Of a stretch of 64,000 nucleotides of DNA, positions 1 through 7,809 are shown in pieces; the stretch's first letter is position 1; each line of letters opens with the position of its first letter. Both the position numbers and the translations under genes were made by a program. The stretch spans positions 18,865-82,864 of the forward strand of contig CAMELV010000017.1 in the NCBI GenBank assembly GCA_945925985.1, written 5' to 3'. The stretch comes from Comamonas sp. lk (GTDB lineage: Bacteria; Pseudomonadota; Gammaproteobacteria; Burkholderiales; Burkholderiaceae_C). A model generated the notes under the pieces. The model worked only from the letters and a program-made list of their open reading frames with translations. It was not told where the DNA came from and searched no databases.

Positions 1-614
1 GCGCTTCGAATGGCGCGCGCTGTGGCGGAGTCCGGGAGTGGCGGCGCTAGGCGGATCAGGATTTGGGAGGCAGTATCAACGCCGGTATCGACCCGCTGAG
101 TGGCCAGCCCGAGCGCCAGGGCCTGCGGCGCATCAAGCTCCCCGCCTTCGAGCACCAGTGCTCGCGCGGCATCCACGCCAATGCGCTCGGCCAGGCGCCG
201 GGTGCCCAGCACAATGCCAAATTGCGCACCAGGAAAGCGCAGGGTGGTGTCTGGGTGAACCAAGCGCTGCTCGCACACCGCGAACAGATCAGCGCCGGCG
301 CCCCAGGTGCGGCCATGGGCCAGCGCCACGGTCCGAATGGGCGCATGCCACAGCAGCGCCAGCAGGGTCTCGATGCGCACCAGGCGCAGCAGCAGGTCGC
401 CATCCGAGAGGGTGGCCAGGTCGGTCAAATCAAGCCCGGTGCAGAAATGCCGCCCGGCCCCGCGCAGCACCAGGGTGTGCACCGCCGGGTCGGCCATGGC
501 CGCCTCAACCGCATGAATCAGGCCCTCCACCAGCTCGGGCCCGAGTGCATTGCCACGCTCCAGCCGCTGCAGTGTGAGGGTGATCACACCCGCTTGGTAC
601 TCAGTGCTCAGCAT
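1..614 (-). CDS. Enoyl-CoA hydratase/isomerase (crotonase) family protein, partial
   Basis: This is a crotonase-fold protein whose C-terminal end lies beyond the left edge; 204 codons are visible. It starts at the ATG at 614, and that ATG overlaps the stop of the thiol dioxygenase gene by seven bases, so translation is probably coupled. The oxyanion-hole region reads GRHFCTGLDL and the second loop HGRTWGAGADLFAVCE. The two glutamates of canonical hydratases appear to be lost: the first position is Asp (GADLF) and the second falls in FPGAQFG with no PE pair. Simple hydration of an enoyl-CoA is therefore doubtful. As the last gene seen in a sulfur-linked operon, it may act on an unusual acyl-CoA such as a sulfur-substituted one; that is inference. 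Confidence 0.85.
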   Translation of the reverse strand, partial: MLSTEYQAGVITLTLQRLERGNALGPELVEGLIHAVEAAMADPAVHTLVLRGAGRHFCTGLDLTDLATLSDGDLLLRLVRIETLLALLWHAPIRTVALAHGRTWGAGADLFAVCEQRLVHPDTTLRFPGAQFGIVLGTRRLAERIGVDAARALVLEGGELDAPQALALGLATQRVDTGVDTASQILIRLAPPLPDSATARAIRS

Positions 615-1240
615 GTGGCCCGGACCGCAGCCGAACGGTCCCACAGGTTAGGCAACTGCGTGTTGTCATAGCCTGACACGAACGGCAGTGTGGCCCCGGT
701 GGCGTCCAGCCGGTGGCGGCGCACGGCGCCAATGTTGGCGCCATAGACATGGATGCTGACCGTGGCGGCATCGCCGCCGGCGTGGCTGACACGGTGCCAG
801 TCACCCACGCGGGGTGACACGGCCTCGATGTCGCCGCGCTGCATCAGGTGCTGGCCGCCAGTGGCCACCGGCTGCCCGGCCTGCAGGGTGTACTCTTCGC
901 AGCGCTCGGACCCGCGCAAGATACCCACCATTCCCCACACCGTGTGGTCATGCACGGGTGTGCCGTGCCCGGGGCCCCAGACGAAGCTGACGACACAAAA
1001 GCGCTCCAGCGGGTCGCAGTGCAGCAGGTACTGCGCATAGCGGTCTGGCCGCACGGCGGCAAAGGCCTCGGGCAGCCAGTCTTCCTGCGCCAGCAGGCGT
1101 GCCAACAGCGGGCGGCCCTCGGCCAGCAGTCGGGCCTCGTCTTGCGTCGCCCCCACCAGGGCCGTCAACCCGGTGACCAGCTCGCGCAGAGGTGCTATTG
1201 GATCAGCCAGCTGAGTTTGTTGAGTTTGCAGCCCGCTCAT
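608..1240 (-). CDS. Cupin thiol dioxygenase, Gln-type (3-mercaptopropionate/mercaptosuccinate dioxygenase-like)
   Basis: A 210-residue cupin of the cysteine dioxygenase type I family, which uses Fe(II) and O2 to turn a thiol into a sulfinic acid. The metal ligands are visible as H97 and H99 (TPVHDHTVWG) and H149 (DWHRVSH). The Ser-His-Tyr triad is S162, H164, Y166 (SIHVYG). Gln70 in YAQYLLHCD sits where mammalian cysteine dioxygenase has its substrate-binding Arg, and the cross-linking Cys is absent. These traits define the bacterial Gln-type enzymes, which prefer 3-mercaptopropionate and relatives over cysteine (family knowledge). The start is fixed by a very strong Shine-Dalgarno, AAAGGAGG, lying inside the end of the small ORF upstream. 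Cytoplasmic. The exact thiol substrate is not known. Confidence 0.9.
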   Translation of the reverse strand: MSGLQTQQTQLADPIAPLRELVTGLTALVGATQDEARLLAEGRPLLARLLAQEDWLPEAFAAVRPDRYAQYLLHCDPLERFCVVSFVWGPGHGTPVHDHTVWGMVGILRGSERCEEYTLQAGQPVATGGQHLMQRGDIEAVSPRVGDWHRVSHAGGDAATVSIHVYGANIGAVRRHRLDATGATLPFVSGYDNTQLPNLWDRSAAVRATC

Positions 1241-1350
1241 ACCTGGCCTCCTTTGGGAGGGCAGTCGAATGTCGTGAAGCCCAAAGGCATCTCCACCTCA
1301 GTGGTTTGCACAAAGGTCGCCGGCGTTTTGACGTGACGTAATAGTTGCAT
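1237..1350 (-). CDS. Small ORF (37 aa) translationally coupled to the thiol dioxygenase
   Basis: Read by hand from the sequence between the transporter ATPase and the dioxygenase. ATG at 1350 is preceded six bases upstream by GAGGAG. The 37 codons start MQLLRHVKTPATF and end FDCPPKGGQV, and the TGA stop (1239-1237) overlaps the dioxygenase ATG as ATGA. The dioxygenase Shine-Dalgarno lies inside the codons for PPKGG. There is one Cys (residue 30), no signal peptide and no membrane segment. I recognise no family. It could be a real small protein, a regulatory leader peptide coupling translation, or a chance ORF. The two good ribosome-binding sites and the four-base overlap favour genuine translation. 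Confidence 0.6.
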   Translation of the reverse strand: MQLLRHVKTPATFVQTTEVEMPLGFTTFDCPPKGGQV

Positions 1351-1440
1351 GCAAGACTCCTCTAAATAAAGCGGTCAGCGGCGCTGCCAAAGCACGATGT
1401 TGCGACTCGAAAGAACAGCCGCGACATTGCAAGATCATGC

Positions 1441-3093
1441 TCAAGTGTAGGGCGCTGAGTTGGCGGCGTGTGCGAAATCCCAGTTGCGTCCAGGCGCTGC
1501 CGCCAGCAGGGATTGCGTGTAGGCGTGACGCGGTTGGCCCAGTACTTGGGCGGTCGCGCCGAACTCGACCAAGCGGCCCTGATGCATCACCGCGACTTGG
1601 TCGCAGATCTGCGCCGCCACGCGAAGGTCATGGGTGATGAACAGCACCGCCAGGTTCAGGCGCGCACGGATGTCATCCAACAGTTCCAACACTTGCTTTT
1701 GCACAGACACATCGAGTGCGGATACGGCTTCGTCTGCGATCAGCACCTCGGGCTCCATGGCCAGGGCGCGGGCGATACAGATGCGCTGGCGCTGGCCGCC
1801 GGAGAATTCGTGGGGGAAGCGCTCCAGCGCCTGTGGGTCCAGACGCACCAGTTCCATGAGTCGGCGTGCCCTAGACAACGCGACATCACGAGACACGCCG
1901 CAATACATCGGCCCCTCCACCATCGACTGGCCAACAGTTCGCCTTGGGTTGAGCGAACGGTAGGGGTCCTGAAAGACAATCTGAATCCGGTGGCGATGCG
2001 GCCGCAGTATTCGGCGCGAGGCTTGTCCTATCTCCTGGTCGCCTAACCAGATCTGGCCGCCGCTCGGGTCGATCAGGCGCGCTACGCAGCGCGCTACCGT
2101 GGACTTGCCGGAGCCTGATTCGCCGACGATGCCCACCGTCTGTCCGCGGGCGATGGCGATGCTGACGTCGCTTACCGCATGCACGGTTCGATTCCTCTGG
2201 AACAGCCCGCTGGACGTGTAGGTCTTATGAAGATTATTGATGCGCAGAACCAGCTCGCCGCTGTTGTTGACCTCTCTGTGCGCAGGCCGTATCGAGGGAA
2301 CCGAGCCGATCAACATGCGGGTGTACGGATGGCACGGGGCACCGAGAAGCTGCTTTGTCGGGCCCGCTTCGACCAGTTCGCCCAGGCGCAGCACCGCCAC
2401 CTGGTCGGCGATCTCGGCAACCACCCCAAAATCGTGCGTGATGAACAGCACACCCGTTCCATGGCTGAGCTGAAGTTCTTTGATCAATTTGAGGATCTGC
2501 GATTGCGTCGTCACATCCAGGGCTGTGGTGGGTTCATCCGCAATCAGCAGGGCGGGATCGAGGATGAGCGCCATGGCGATCATGATCCGCTGGCGCTGCC
2601 CACCGGACAACTGGTGCGGGTAGGCCGTGTACATGCGCGGCGGGTCGGGTAAGTGCACCTGCTCCAGGGCGCGCAACACCTTGCGTTGACGTTCGTTGCT
2701 CGACAGACGGGTGTGCTTGCGCAGGACCTCGTCGATCTGCCTGCCGCAGGTGACCACCGGGTTAAGGGCCGTCATCGGCTCCTGAAAGATCATTGACATG
2801 CGCACACAACGTGCGGCTCTTAGCCAGTTGGGGCTGGACTGAAGAACATCGGTACCGGCCAGCAAGATCTGGCCTGCATCGGCCCGCAGACCCTTGGGCA
2901 GCAGGCCCATCACCGCCTGGGCGATGACTGATTTGCCGGAGCCGGACTCACCCACCAAGCAGACCAGCTCGCCGCGGCGCACCGTCAGGTTGGCATCGGT
3001 CACCGCGTGGCTACGGTCGGCTCCGGGCGGCAGAGCAATGCGCAATCCGCGCAGCGCCAGTGCAGGTGGGGTATCGGGGGCCATCATGGACAT
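1441..3093 (-). CDS. Peptide/glutathione-type ABC transporter, fused double ATPase
   Basis: A 550-residue protein with two complete ABC ATPase domains, equivalent to DppD plus DppF in one chain as in GsiA or YejF. Domain 1 has Walker A GESGSGKS (48-55), signature LSGGQ (162-166) and Walker B LLIADEP (182-188). Domain 2 has Walker A GESGSGKS (324-331), signature FSGGQ (430-434) and Walker B VLIADEA (450-456), with Ala in place of the usual Pro. Both domains carry the HPYT/HAYT motif of the oligopeptide-transporter C-terminal extension. It energises import through the two permeases just upstream (gap of six bases). The fusion contrasts with the split ATPases of the second transporter at 9097-11094. 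Confidence 0.95.
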   Translation of the reverse strand: MSMMAPDTPPALALRGLRIALPPGADRSHAVTDANLTVRRGELVCLVGESGSGKSVIAQAVMGLLPKGLRADAGQILLAGTDVLQSSPNWLRAARCVRMSMIFQEPMTALNPVVTCGRQIDEVLRKHTRLSSNERQRKVLRALEQVHLPDPPRMYTAYPHQLSGGQRQRIMIAMALILDPALLIADEPTTALDVTTQSQILKLIKELQLSHGTGVLFITHDFGVVAEIADQVAVLRLGELVEAGPTKQLLGAPCHPYTRMLIGSVPSIRPAHREVNNSGELVLRINNLHKTYTSSGLFQRNRTVHAVSDVSIAIARGQTVGIVGESGSGKSTVARCVARLIDPSGGQIWLGDQEIGQASRRILRPHRHRIQIVFQDPYRSLNPRRTVGQSMVEGPMYCGVSRDVALSRARRLMELVRLDPQALERFPHEFSGGQRQRICIARALAMEPEVLIADEAVSALDVSVQKQVLELLDDIRARLNLAVLFITHDLRVAAQICDQVAVMHQGRLVEFGATAQVLGQPRHAYTQSLLAAAPGRNWDFAHAANSAPYT

Positions 3094-3099
3094 GGGCGG

Positions 3100-4038
3100 T
3101 CACAGGTTCTTGCGCATCTTGGGATCCAGCGCATCCCGCAAGCCGTCGCCGAGTACATTGACCGCCAGCACCGTCAGGGCCAGGAAGATGCTGGGGTAAA
3201 AGATATGGTGGGGATGCACTCGAAACAGGGCCCGGCCTTCTGCAATGATGTTGCCCCAGCTCGGAATCTCGGGGGGAATACCGATGCCTAGAAACGAGAG
3301 GGCTGCCTCAGACAGCATGGCCGCTGCGCACAGGAACGTACCTTGCACGATCAATGGCGCCACTGTGTTGGGCAACACATGGCGGATCAGCAACCATGCC
3401 GTGGGCGCACCCAGCGACTCAGCGGCTTCTACATAGGGCTCCTCGCGCACGGACAGCACAACCGAGCGGACCAGCCGCACCACACGAGGAATGTCGGGCA
3501 CCACAATAGCCAGGATCACGGTCAGCATGCCGCCTTTCCAGATCGCCACCAGTGTGATCGCCAGCAGGATCCCGGGGATGGCCATCATCGCGTCCATGAC
3601 GCGCATCACCGGTCCGTCCAGGTGCCGGAAAAACCCCGCGAGCAAGCCGATCACAAGGCCGATGGTCAGGCTGATCATCGCCACTGCGGCGCCGATCACC
3701 AGCGACACCCGGGTCCCGTAAAGCACGCGGCTGAAGACATCACGGCCCAGGTTGTCGGTGCCGAAATATGCGGTATGGTCCACCGCGCTGCCGTCGTCCA
3801 GGGTGATGGACAACAGCTCGCCGGGCTTGAGGTTACGTGCAGAGACATCAATCAGTGCCGGATCCACGGTGCCGAGCCTGGGTGCCAGGACAGCCACCAG
3901 CAGCATCAGCGCGAGAATGGCGGTGCCCGCCATTACCCGTCGGTTGCGCAGGGCCTTGTTCCAAAGCGATGGCCGAGCTGCTATTGGCGATTGCATTGCC
4001 AGCGTCTGGGCTTGCACATCATTTTCGGGGGCTATCAA
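3100..4038 (-). CDS. Peptide ABC transporter permease, DppC/GsiD type
   Basis: A 312-residue inner-membrane permease of the BPD_transp_1 family. It has a cytoplasmic N-terminus, a first membrane segment around residues 35-52 (GTAILALMLLVAVLA), a periplasmic stretch, then five further hydrophobic segments. The EAA loop that docks the ATPase reads EAAESLGAPTAWLLIRHVLPN. It forms the channel with the DppB-type partner, whose stop codon overlaps its start by four bases. It ends seven bases before the fused ATPase gene begins. Confidence 0.94.
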   Translation of the reverse strand: MIAPENDVQAQTLAMQSPIAARPSLWNKALRNRRVMAGTAILALMLLVAVLAPRLGTVDPALIDVSARNLKPGELLSITLDDGSAVDHTAYFGTDNLGRDVFSRVLYGTRVSLVIGAAVAMISLTIGLVIGLLAGFFRHLDGPVMRVMDAMMAIPGILLAITLVAIWKGGMLTVILAIVVPDIPRVVRLVRSVVLSVREEPYVEAAESLGAPTAWLLIRHVLPNTVAPLIVQGTFLCAAAMLSEAALSFLGIGIPPEIPSWGNIIAEGRALFRVHPHHIFYPSIFLALTVLAVNVLGDGLRDALDPKMRKNL

Positions 4039-4976
4039 TACCGGATCCTCGGGTCAAGAAACGCGTAACCAATGTCCACTAGGAGGTTGACCATCACATA
4101 GGCCACCGAAAAAAGCACGATCAACGCCTGAATAACGGGGAAGTCGCGCGACAGCACAGCCTCCACGGTCAGCCGCCCCAAGCCAGGAATGGCGAACACA
4201 CTCTCGGTCACTACGGCGCCACCAATCAGTAACCCCATTCCGATGCCGATGATGGTCAGGATCGGTACGGCTGCGTTGCGCAGCGCGTGGCGCACCAGCA
4301 CCTCGGCCTCGGTCAGACCCTTGGCCCGCGCGGTGCGAATGTAATCCTCATTGAGGACCTCCAGCACGCTGGTACGGGTGATCCTGGCAATCAGCGCAAT
4401 GTAGACCACGGCCAGCGCAGACGCGGGCAGGATAATGCGCGCTAAGAAGGGGCCCAGTCCGTCAGCGATTCGTGTGTAGCCTTGAACAGGCAACCATTCG
4501 AGTTGGATGGCGAACACATACATCAACGCGTAACCCAGCACGAAACCGGGCACCGAGAAGCCCAACACCGACAGGCCCATCACCATATCGTCAATCCGGC
4601 TTCCCTGTCGGAACGCCGCCAGCACGCCCAAAGGCACTGCGGCAACAATCGAAATCATCAGGGCGCATGCCCCAAGAGCCAGTGTTGGTTCGATGCGTTG
4701 GAGGACCAAGTCCATCACTGGTAACTTGAAGAAATAACTCTCCCCAAAATCACCTCGTATTACATGGCCTAACCAAATGACAAACTGCTTTGCCAGCGGC
4801 TGGTCAAGTCCAAGACGTTGCCGGATTTCGGCTACCTGCTCGGTGGTCGCCGTCTCGCCGGCAATGATGGCCGCTGGGTCACCAGGAACCATCCGCAGCA
4901 CCAAAAAGGCGAAAGCGGCAACCAACAGCAGCACCGGCAGCAGAGCCAGCATGCGGCGAATAATAAAAGACAGCAT
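4035..4976 (-). CDS. Peptide ABC transporter permease, DppB/GsiC type
   Basis: A 313-residue permease with the typical DppB N-terminus (MLSFIIRRMLALLPVLLLVAA), followed by the VPGDPA segment and a large periplasmic domain. The EAA-type loop is ARAKGLTEAEVLVRHALRN and the C-terminal hallmark is YAFLDPRIRY. It pairs with the DppC-type permease, overlapping it by four bases, and lies 42 bases downstream of the solute-binding-protein gene. It functions in the inner membrane as half of the translocation pore. Confidence 0.94.
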   Translation of the reverse strand: MLSFIIRRMLALLPVLLLVAAFAFLVLRMVPGDPAAIIAGETATTEQVAEIRQRLGLDQPLAKQFVIWLGHVIRGDFGESYFFKLPVMDLVLQRIEPTLALGACALMISIVAAVPLGVLAAFRQGSRIDDMVMGLSVLGFSVPGFVLGYALMYVFAIQLEWLPVQGYTRIADGLGPFLARIILPASALAVVYIALIARITRTSVLEVLNEDYIRTARAKGLTEAEVLVRHALRNAAVPILTIIGIGMGLLIGGAVVTESVFAIPGLGRLTVEAVLSRDFPVIQALIVLFSVAYVMVNLLVDIGYAFLDPRIRY

Positions 4977-5018
4977 GTCGCGTGGCGCGGCAGCGGACCT
5001 CTGAGCTGTCGCCCTGGG

Positions 5019-6596
5019 CTACTTTTTCTTCACCCCATAAAACAGCGTGAGAGGCTGCTTGAAGGTCGGCTCCAGCTTGATGCTGCGGGCGCTGACAGCC
5101 GCATACTCACCCAAAGGGATCACGGTCACGATCTCCGCATTGCGCTCCTGCATTTCACGCGCCAGGCCCTTTTTTGCCGCCGGATCGCTGGTTCTGGCGA
5201 AGGCGTCGCGCATCTGCTCCATCTTGTCGTCGCAGGGCCAGCCAAGGAAGGATGTCTTGCAGTTGGTGTTGAAGCTGCCGCGGTCAATCGGGTTTTGCGC
5301 GTCGTTCAGGTCCAGCGAGGACATGTAGGCGCTCCAGCCACCTTCGCTGGGTTTTTCCTTTTTGCGCAAACGCATCGTCAATGACTGCCAATCCGATGGT
5401 GCGAGTTCAACTTTGAAACCGGCACGCTCGAGCTGTTGCTTGGCCAGGGGCCCGAGGTTGTTGAGCACCGGCAGGTCAGTGGTGTGGGGCAACAGGATAG
5501 GTGTACCGTCATAGCCGGCTTCCTTGAGTAGGGCGGCTGCACGCTTGGCGTCGCCGCGGACCATGGCGCCCATGCCAGCGTCGGTATAGTAGGGTGAGTT
5601 GCAGGCGTAGGTGGAATAGCACACCTTGTAATTGCGGGCGTCACCCACCATGCCTTTGAGGATCTGCTCCTGATTCAATGCGATCATGGCAGCTTGGCGG
5701 ATCTTCGGGTTGTCAAACGGGGGGTTAACCCAATTGGGGCGCAGGAAGTAGGTTTGCTTCCAGGCCGGCTCAACCACCAGGCTCTTGTTCTTGGCAGCAA
5801 GGGGCACCAGATCATTGGCCAGGATCTCTACCATGTCGATCTCGCCGTTGGTCAAGGCCGCAAGGGCGGTCTGCCCATCCGGGATGGCGATCCATTCCAC
5901 GCGGTCCACATAGGCCACCTTACCACCCGCCAGCCCGGACGGCGGCTCTGCACGCGGCTTGTACTTGGTGTTCTTGACGTACACCACCTTTTCTCCCGGC
6001 CTCCATTCGTCGCGTTTAAAAACGAAAGGCCCAGACCCAATGACCTGTTCCGGTTTGATCGGTTCCGCTGCCGGTGTTTCGGCCACTTTCTTGGGCATCA
6101 TGAACAGAGGCGCTAGGCTGGGCTTGGAGAGACTGTCCAACAACAGGCCATAAGGCTCGTTCAGGACGATTCGGAAGGTCTTTGCATTGACCACCTCATA
6201 GGTTTTGATGAACGGGGCGGCACGCAGACCGGTGGCGTCGCGCTGATTGAATCGCTTGATGGAGGCGATGCAGTCCTCAGCTGTGACCGGTGTGCCGTCA
6301 TGCCACTCTTGGCCGTCGCGAAGCGTGAAAGTCCAGACCAAGCCATCCTTGCTGGTCTCCCATTTATCCGCCATTTGTGGTTTGACCACGCCCTTTTCGT
6401 CGCGGGCGACCAGCTGATCGAACACCATGTAGCCATGATTGCGGACGATGTAGGCGGTGCTCACTGTCGGGTCGAACACCTTGAGGTCCGAATGCATCAC
6501 CACTTTGATCGTCTGGCTCTGAACTGCCGGAGCAGTGAGCGCAAGCGCAGTGCCCAGTGCGGCAAGCGAGTATTTGATCAAGTATGGAGTTTTCAC
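5019..6596 (-). CDS. Periplasmic solute-binding protein, family 5 (SBP1)
   Basis: A 525-residue family 5 (DppA/OppA/GsiB-like) binding protein. It has a Sec signal peptide (MKTPYLIKYSLAALGTALA..., cleavage probably near residue 27) and no lipobox. The mature start (TIKVVMHSDLKVFDPTVST) and the segment KWETSKDGLVWTFTLRDGQEWHDG are typical of the family. It is the first gene of the minus-strand operon that includes the two permeases, the fused ATPase, the small ORF, the thiol dioxygenase and the crotonase, so its ligand may be a peptide or thiol-bearing compound. Its upstream region shares operator-like elements with the second binding-protein gene (see 6633 and 6697). Confidence 0.93.
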   Translation of the reverse strand: MKTPYLIKYSLAALGTALALTAPAVQSQTIKVVMHSDLKVFDPTVSTAYIVRNHGYMVFDQLVARDEKGVVKPQMADKWETSKDGLVWTFTLRDGQEWHDGTPVTAEDCIASIKRFNQRDATGLRAAPFIKTYEVVNAKTFRIVLNEPYGLLLDSLSKPSLAPLFMMPKKVAETPAAEPIKPEQVIGSGPFVFKRDEWRPGEKVVYVKNTKYKPRAEPPSGLAGGKVAYVDRVEWIAIPDGQTALAALTNGEIDMVEILANDLVPLAAKNKSLVVEPAWKQTYFLRPNWVNPPFDNPKIRQAAMIALNQEQILKGMVGDARNYKVCYSTYACNSPYYTDAGMGAMVRGDAKRAAALLKEAGYDGTPILLPHTTDLPVLNNLGPLAKQQLERAGFKVELAPSDWQSLTMRLRKKEKPSEGGWSAYMSSLDLNDAQNPIDRGSFNTNCKTSFLGWPCDDKMEQMRDAFARTSDPAAKKGLAREMQERNAEIVTVIPLGEYAAVSARSIKLEPTFKQPLTLFYGVKKK

Positions 6597-6632
6597 GGGG
6601 ATTCCTTTGGTGTCTCAGTTGACGGTTGAATA

Positions 6633-6653
6633 GGGTTCACTGATTTGGAACAT
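6633..6653. promoter_or_regulatory. Imperfect inverted repeat, TTCA-N7-GGAA, before SBP1
   Basis: GTTC (6635-6638) and GAAC (6648-6651) are separated by nine bases. Aligned to the perfect repeat at 14668-14688, it matches 12 of 21 positions, including the whole right arm TGGAACAT. It lies 37-57 bases before the SBP1 start codon, where a repressor could sit near the transcription start. A candidate IclR-type operator; the binding protein is not known. Confidence 0.4.
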
Positions 6654-6696
6654 TTCTTCTGCAATGTAGAACTGTATCTGAGCGACATATTTTTGT

Positions 6697-6710
6697 AAAG
6701 TCCAAGCTTT
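6697..6710. promoter_or_regulatory. Degenerate copy of the AAAGCTTAAGCTTT palindrome
   Basis: AAAGTCCAAGCTTT matches the palindromes at 14721 and 38660 at 11 of 14 positions; the right half-site is intact. On the minus strand its end merges with a possible -35 (TTTACA), followed 17 bases later by TACAGT as a weak -10 for SBP1. The arrangement mirrors that before SBP2. Confidence 0.4.
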
Positions 6711-6740
6711 ATTTTGATACTGAAAAGTGCGCTCCACACA

Positions 6741-6765
6741 TGACAATATCGGTTTAGAATTGTCA
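6741..6765. promoter_or_regulatory. Inverted repeat TGACAAT-N11-ATTGTCA
   Basis: Two perfect seven-base arms lie in the 209-base divergent region between SBP1 and the GrdB-like gene. The right arm adjoins and partly overlaps a possible -10 (TAGAAT, 6755-6760) for the plus-strand gene, which has no convincing -35. This suggests an activator or repressor site. No copy was noticed elsewhere in the window. Confidence 0.4.
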
Positions 6766-6805
6766 CATAAAAGAACGAGTGTTTACAATTGTGGAACAAA
6801 AAGCA

Positions 6806-7747
6806 ATGTCAAACGACACCGCTAATGCGGCCGCCCAACTGCCCGACTGGGATCAGCCCGTCCGCTACATAGACCGCACCCACGCCTGGTACAACGCACT
6901 GGGCACCAACAACCCGTACCAGTACTCGCATTTCCTGGATGTTCCGTTTCAGGCTATGCAAAAACCGCTTTCCCAATGCCGTGTGGCCTTGTTGACCACG
7001 GCGGCGCCCTACCAGCCCGAGAAGGGGCCACAGGGCAAGGACGCGCCATACAACGCTGCTGCCAAGTTCTATGAGGTCTACTCAGGCGACACATCGCAAC
7101 ACCACGACCTGCGGGTTTCACATGTTGGTATCGATCGGGCGCAAATCACCGATGACAGCCACACCTGGTTTCCCCTGCAGGCACTGCGCCGCGCAGCCGC
7201 ACAGGGCATCATCAGCTCTGTGTCTGCGCGATTCCACGGCGTGCCGACCAACCGCAGCCAGCGCCACACCATGACGGTGGACTGTCCGGAGGTGCTTGCA
7301 CGTTGTCGTGCCGATGGCGTAGACGTGGCGGTCCTGGTGGCCAACTGCCCGATCTGTCACCAATCGATGGCGCTGACCGCACGGCATCTCGAAGCCAACG
7401 GAATTTGCACGGTGATCATGGGCGCTGCCAAGGATATTGTGGAGCACTGCGGCGTTCCCCGACTGTTGTTCAGCGACTTTCCATTGGGCAACGCAGCCGC
7501 TCTGCCCCATGACGAGGCTTCACGTGATTCGACGCTGGAGCTGGCCTTGCGCTTACTCGAAAGCGCGCCGGCGGCACGTACGACAGTACAGAACCCGCTG
7601 CGCTGGAATGGCGACCCGCAGTGGAAATCAAAATACCTCGACGTGGCCAAACTGACCCCTGAGGAACTGACTCGGCGCAAAGCAGAGAACGCAGACATCA
7701 AGACGGTGGCACAGTCCGTCCGCGATGCCACGCTGCAAGCACGCTGA
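6806..7747 (+). CDS. Glycine/sarcosine/betaine/D-proline reductase component B-like protein, non-selenocysteine
   Basis: A 313-residue protein resembling the GrdB/PrdB family of reductases. Family features are DLRVSHVGIDR (residues 101-111), FPLQALRRAAAQGII, and VDVAVLVANCPICHQSMALTARHLEANGI. Clostridial GrdB and PrdB carry selenocysteine in the last region; here it reads C181-P-I-C184 and there is no in-frame UGA, so any redox chemistry would use a dithiol. Those clostridial enzymes cleave C-N bonds of glycine, betaine or proline. The role of the proteobacterial Cys homologues is not settled. GTG codons at 6779 and 6791 are possible earlier starts; ATG 6806 was chosen for its weak upstream GGAAC. 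It is followed by a CoA-transferase gene 62 bases downstream. Confidence 0.75.
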   Translation: MSNDTANAAAQLPDWDQPVRYIDRTHAWYNALGTNNPYQYSHFLDVPFQAMQKPLSQCRVALLTTAAPYQPEKGPQGKDAPYNAAAKFYEVYSGDTSQHHDLRVSHVGIDRAQITDDSHTWFPLQALRRAAAQGIISSVSARFHGVPTNRSQRHTMTVDCPEVLARCRADGVDVAVLVANCPICHQSMALTARHLEANGICTVIMGAAKDIVEHCGVPRLLFSDFPLGNAAALPHDEASRDSTLELALRLLESAPAARTTVQNPLRWNGDPQWKSKYLDVAKLTPEELTRRKAENADIKTVAQSVRDATLQAR

Positions 7748-7809
7748 GCCCGCGATTCATCTTCACACTCCGGCAAGTCAGCCACCTCACCCCGCGACAA
7801 GGCGTCCCC

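Noticed and set aside
6779..7747. Selenocysteine-containing GrdB
   Set aside because: No in-frame UGA is present at the expected position; the residues there are Cys-Pro-Ile-Cys, and no SECIS-like hairpin was noticed.
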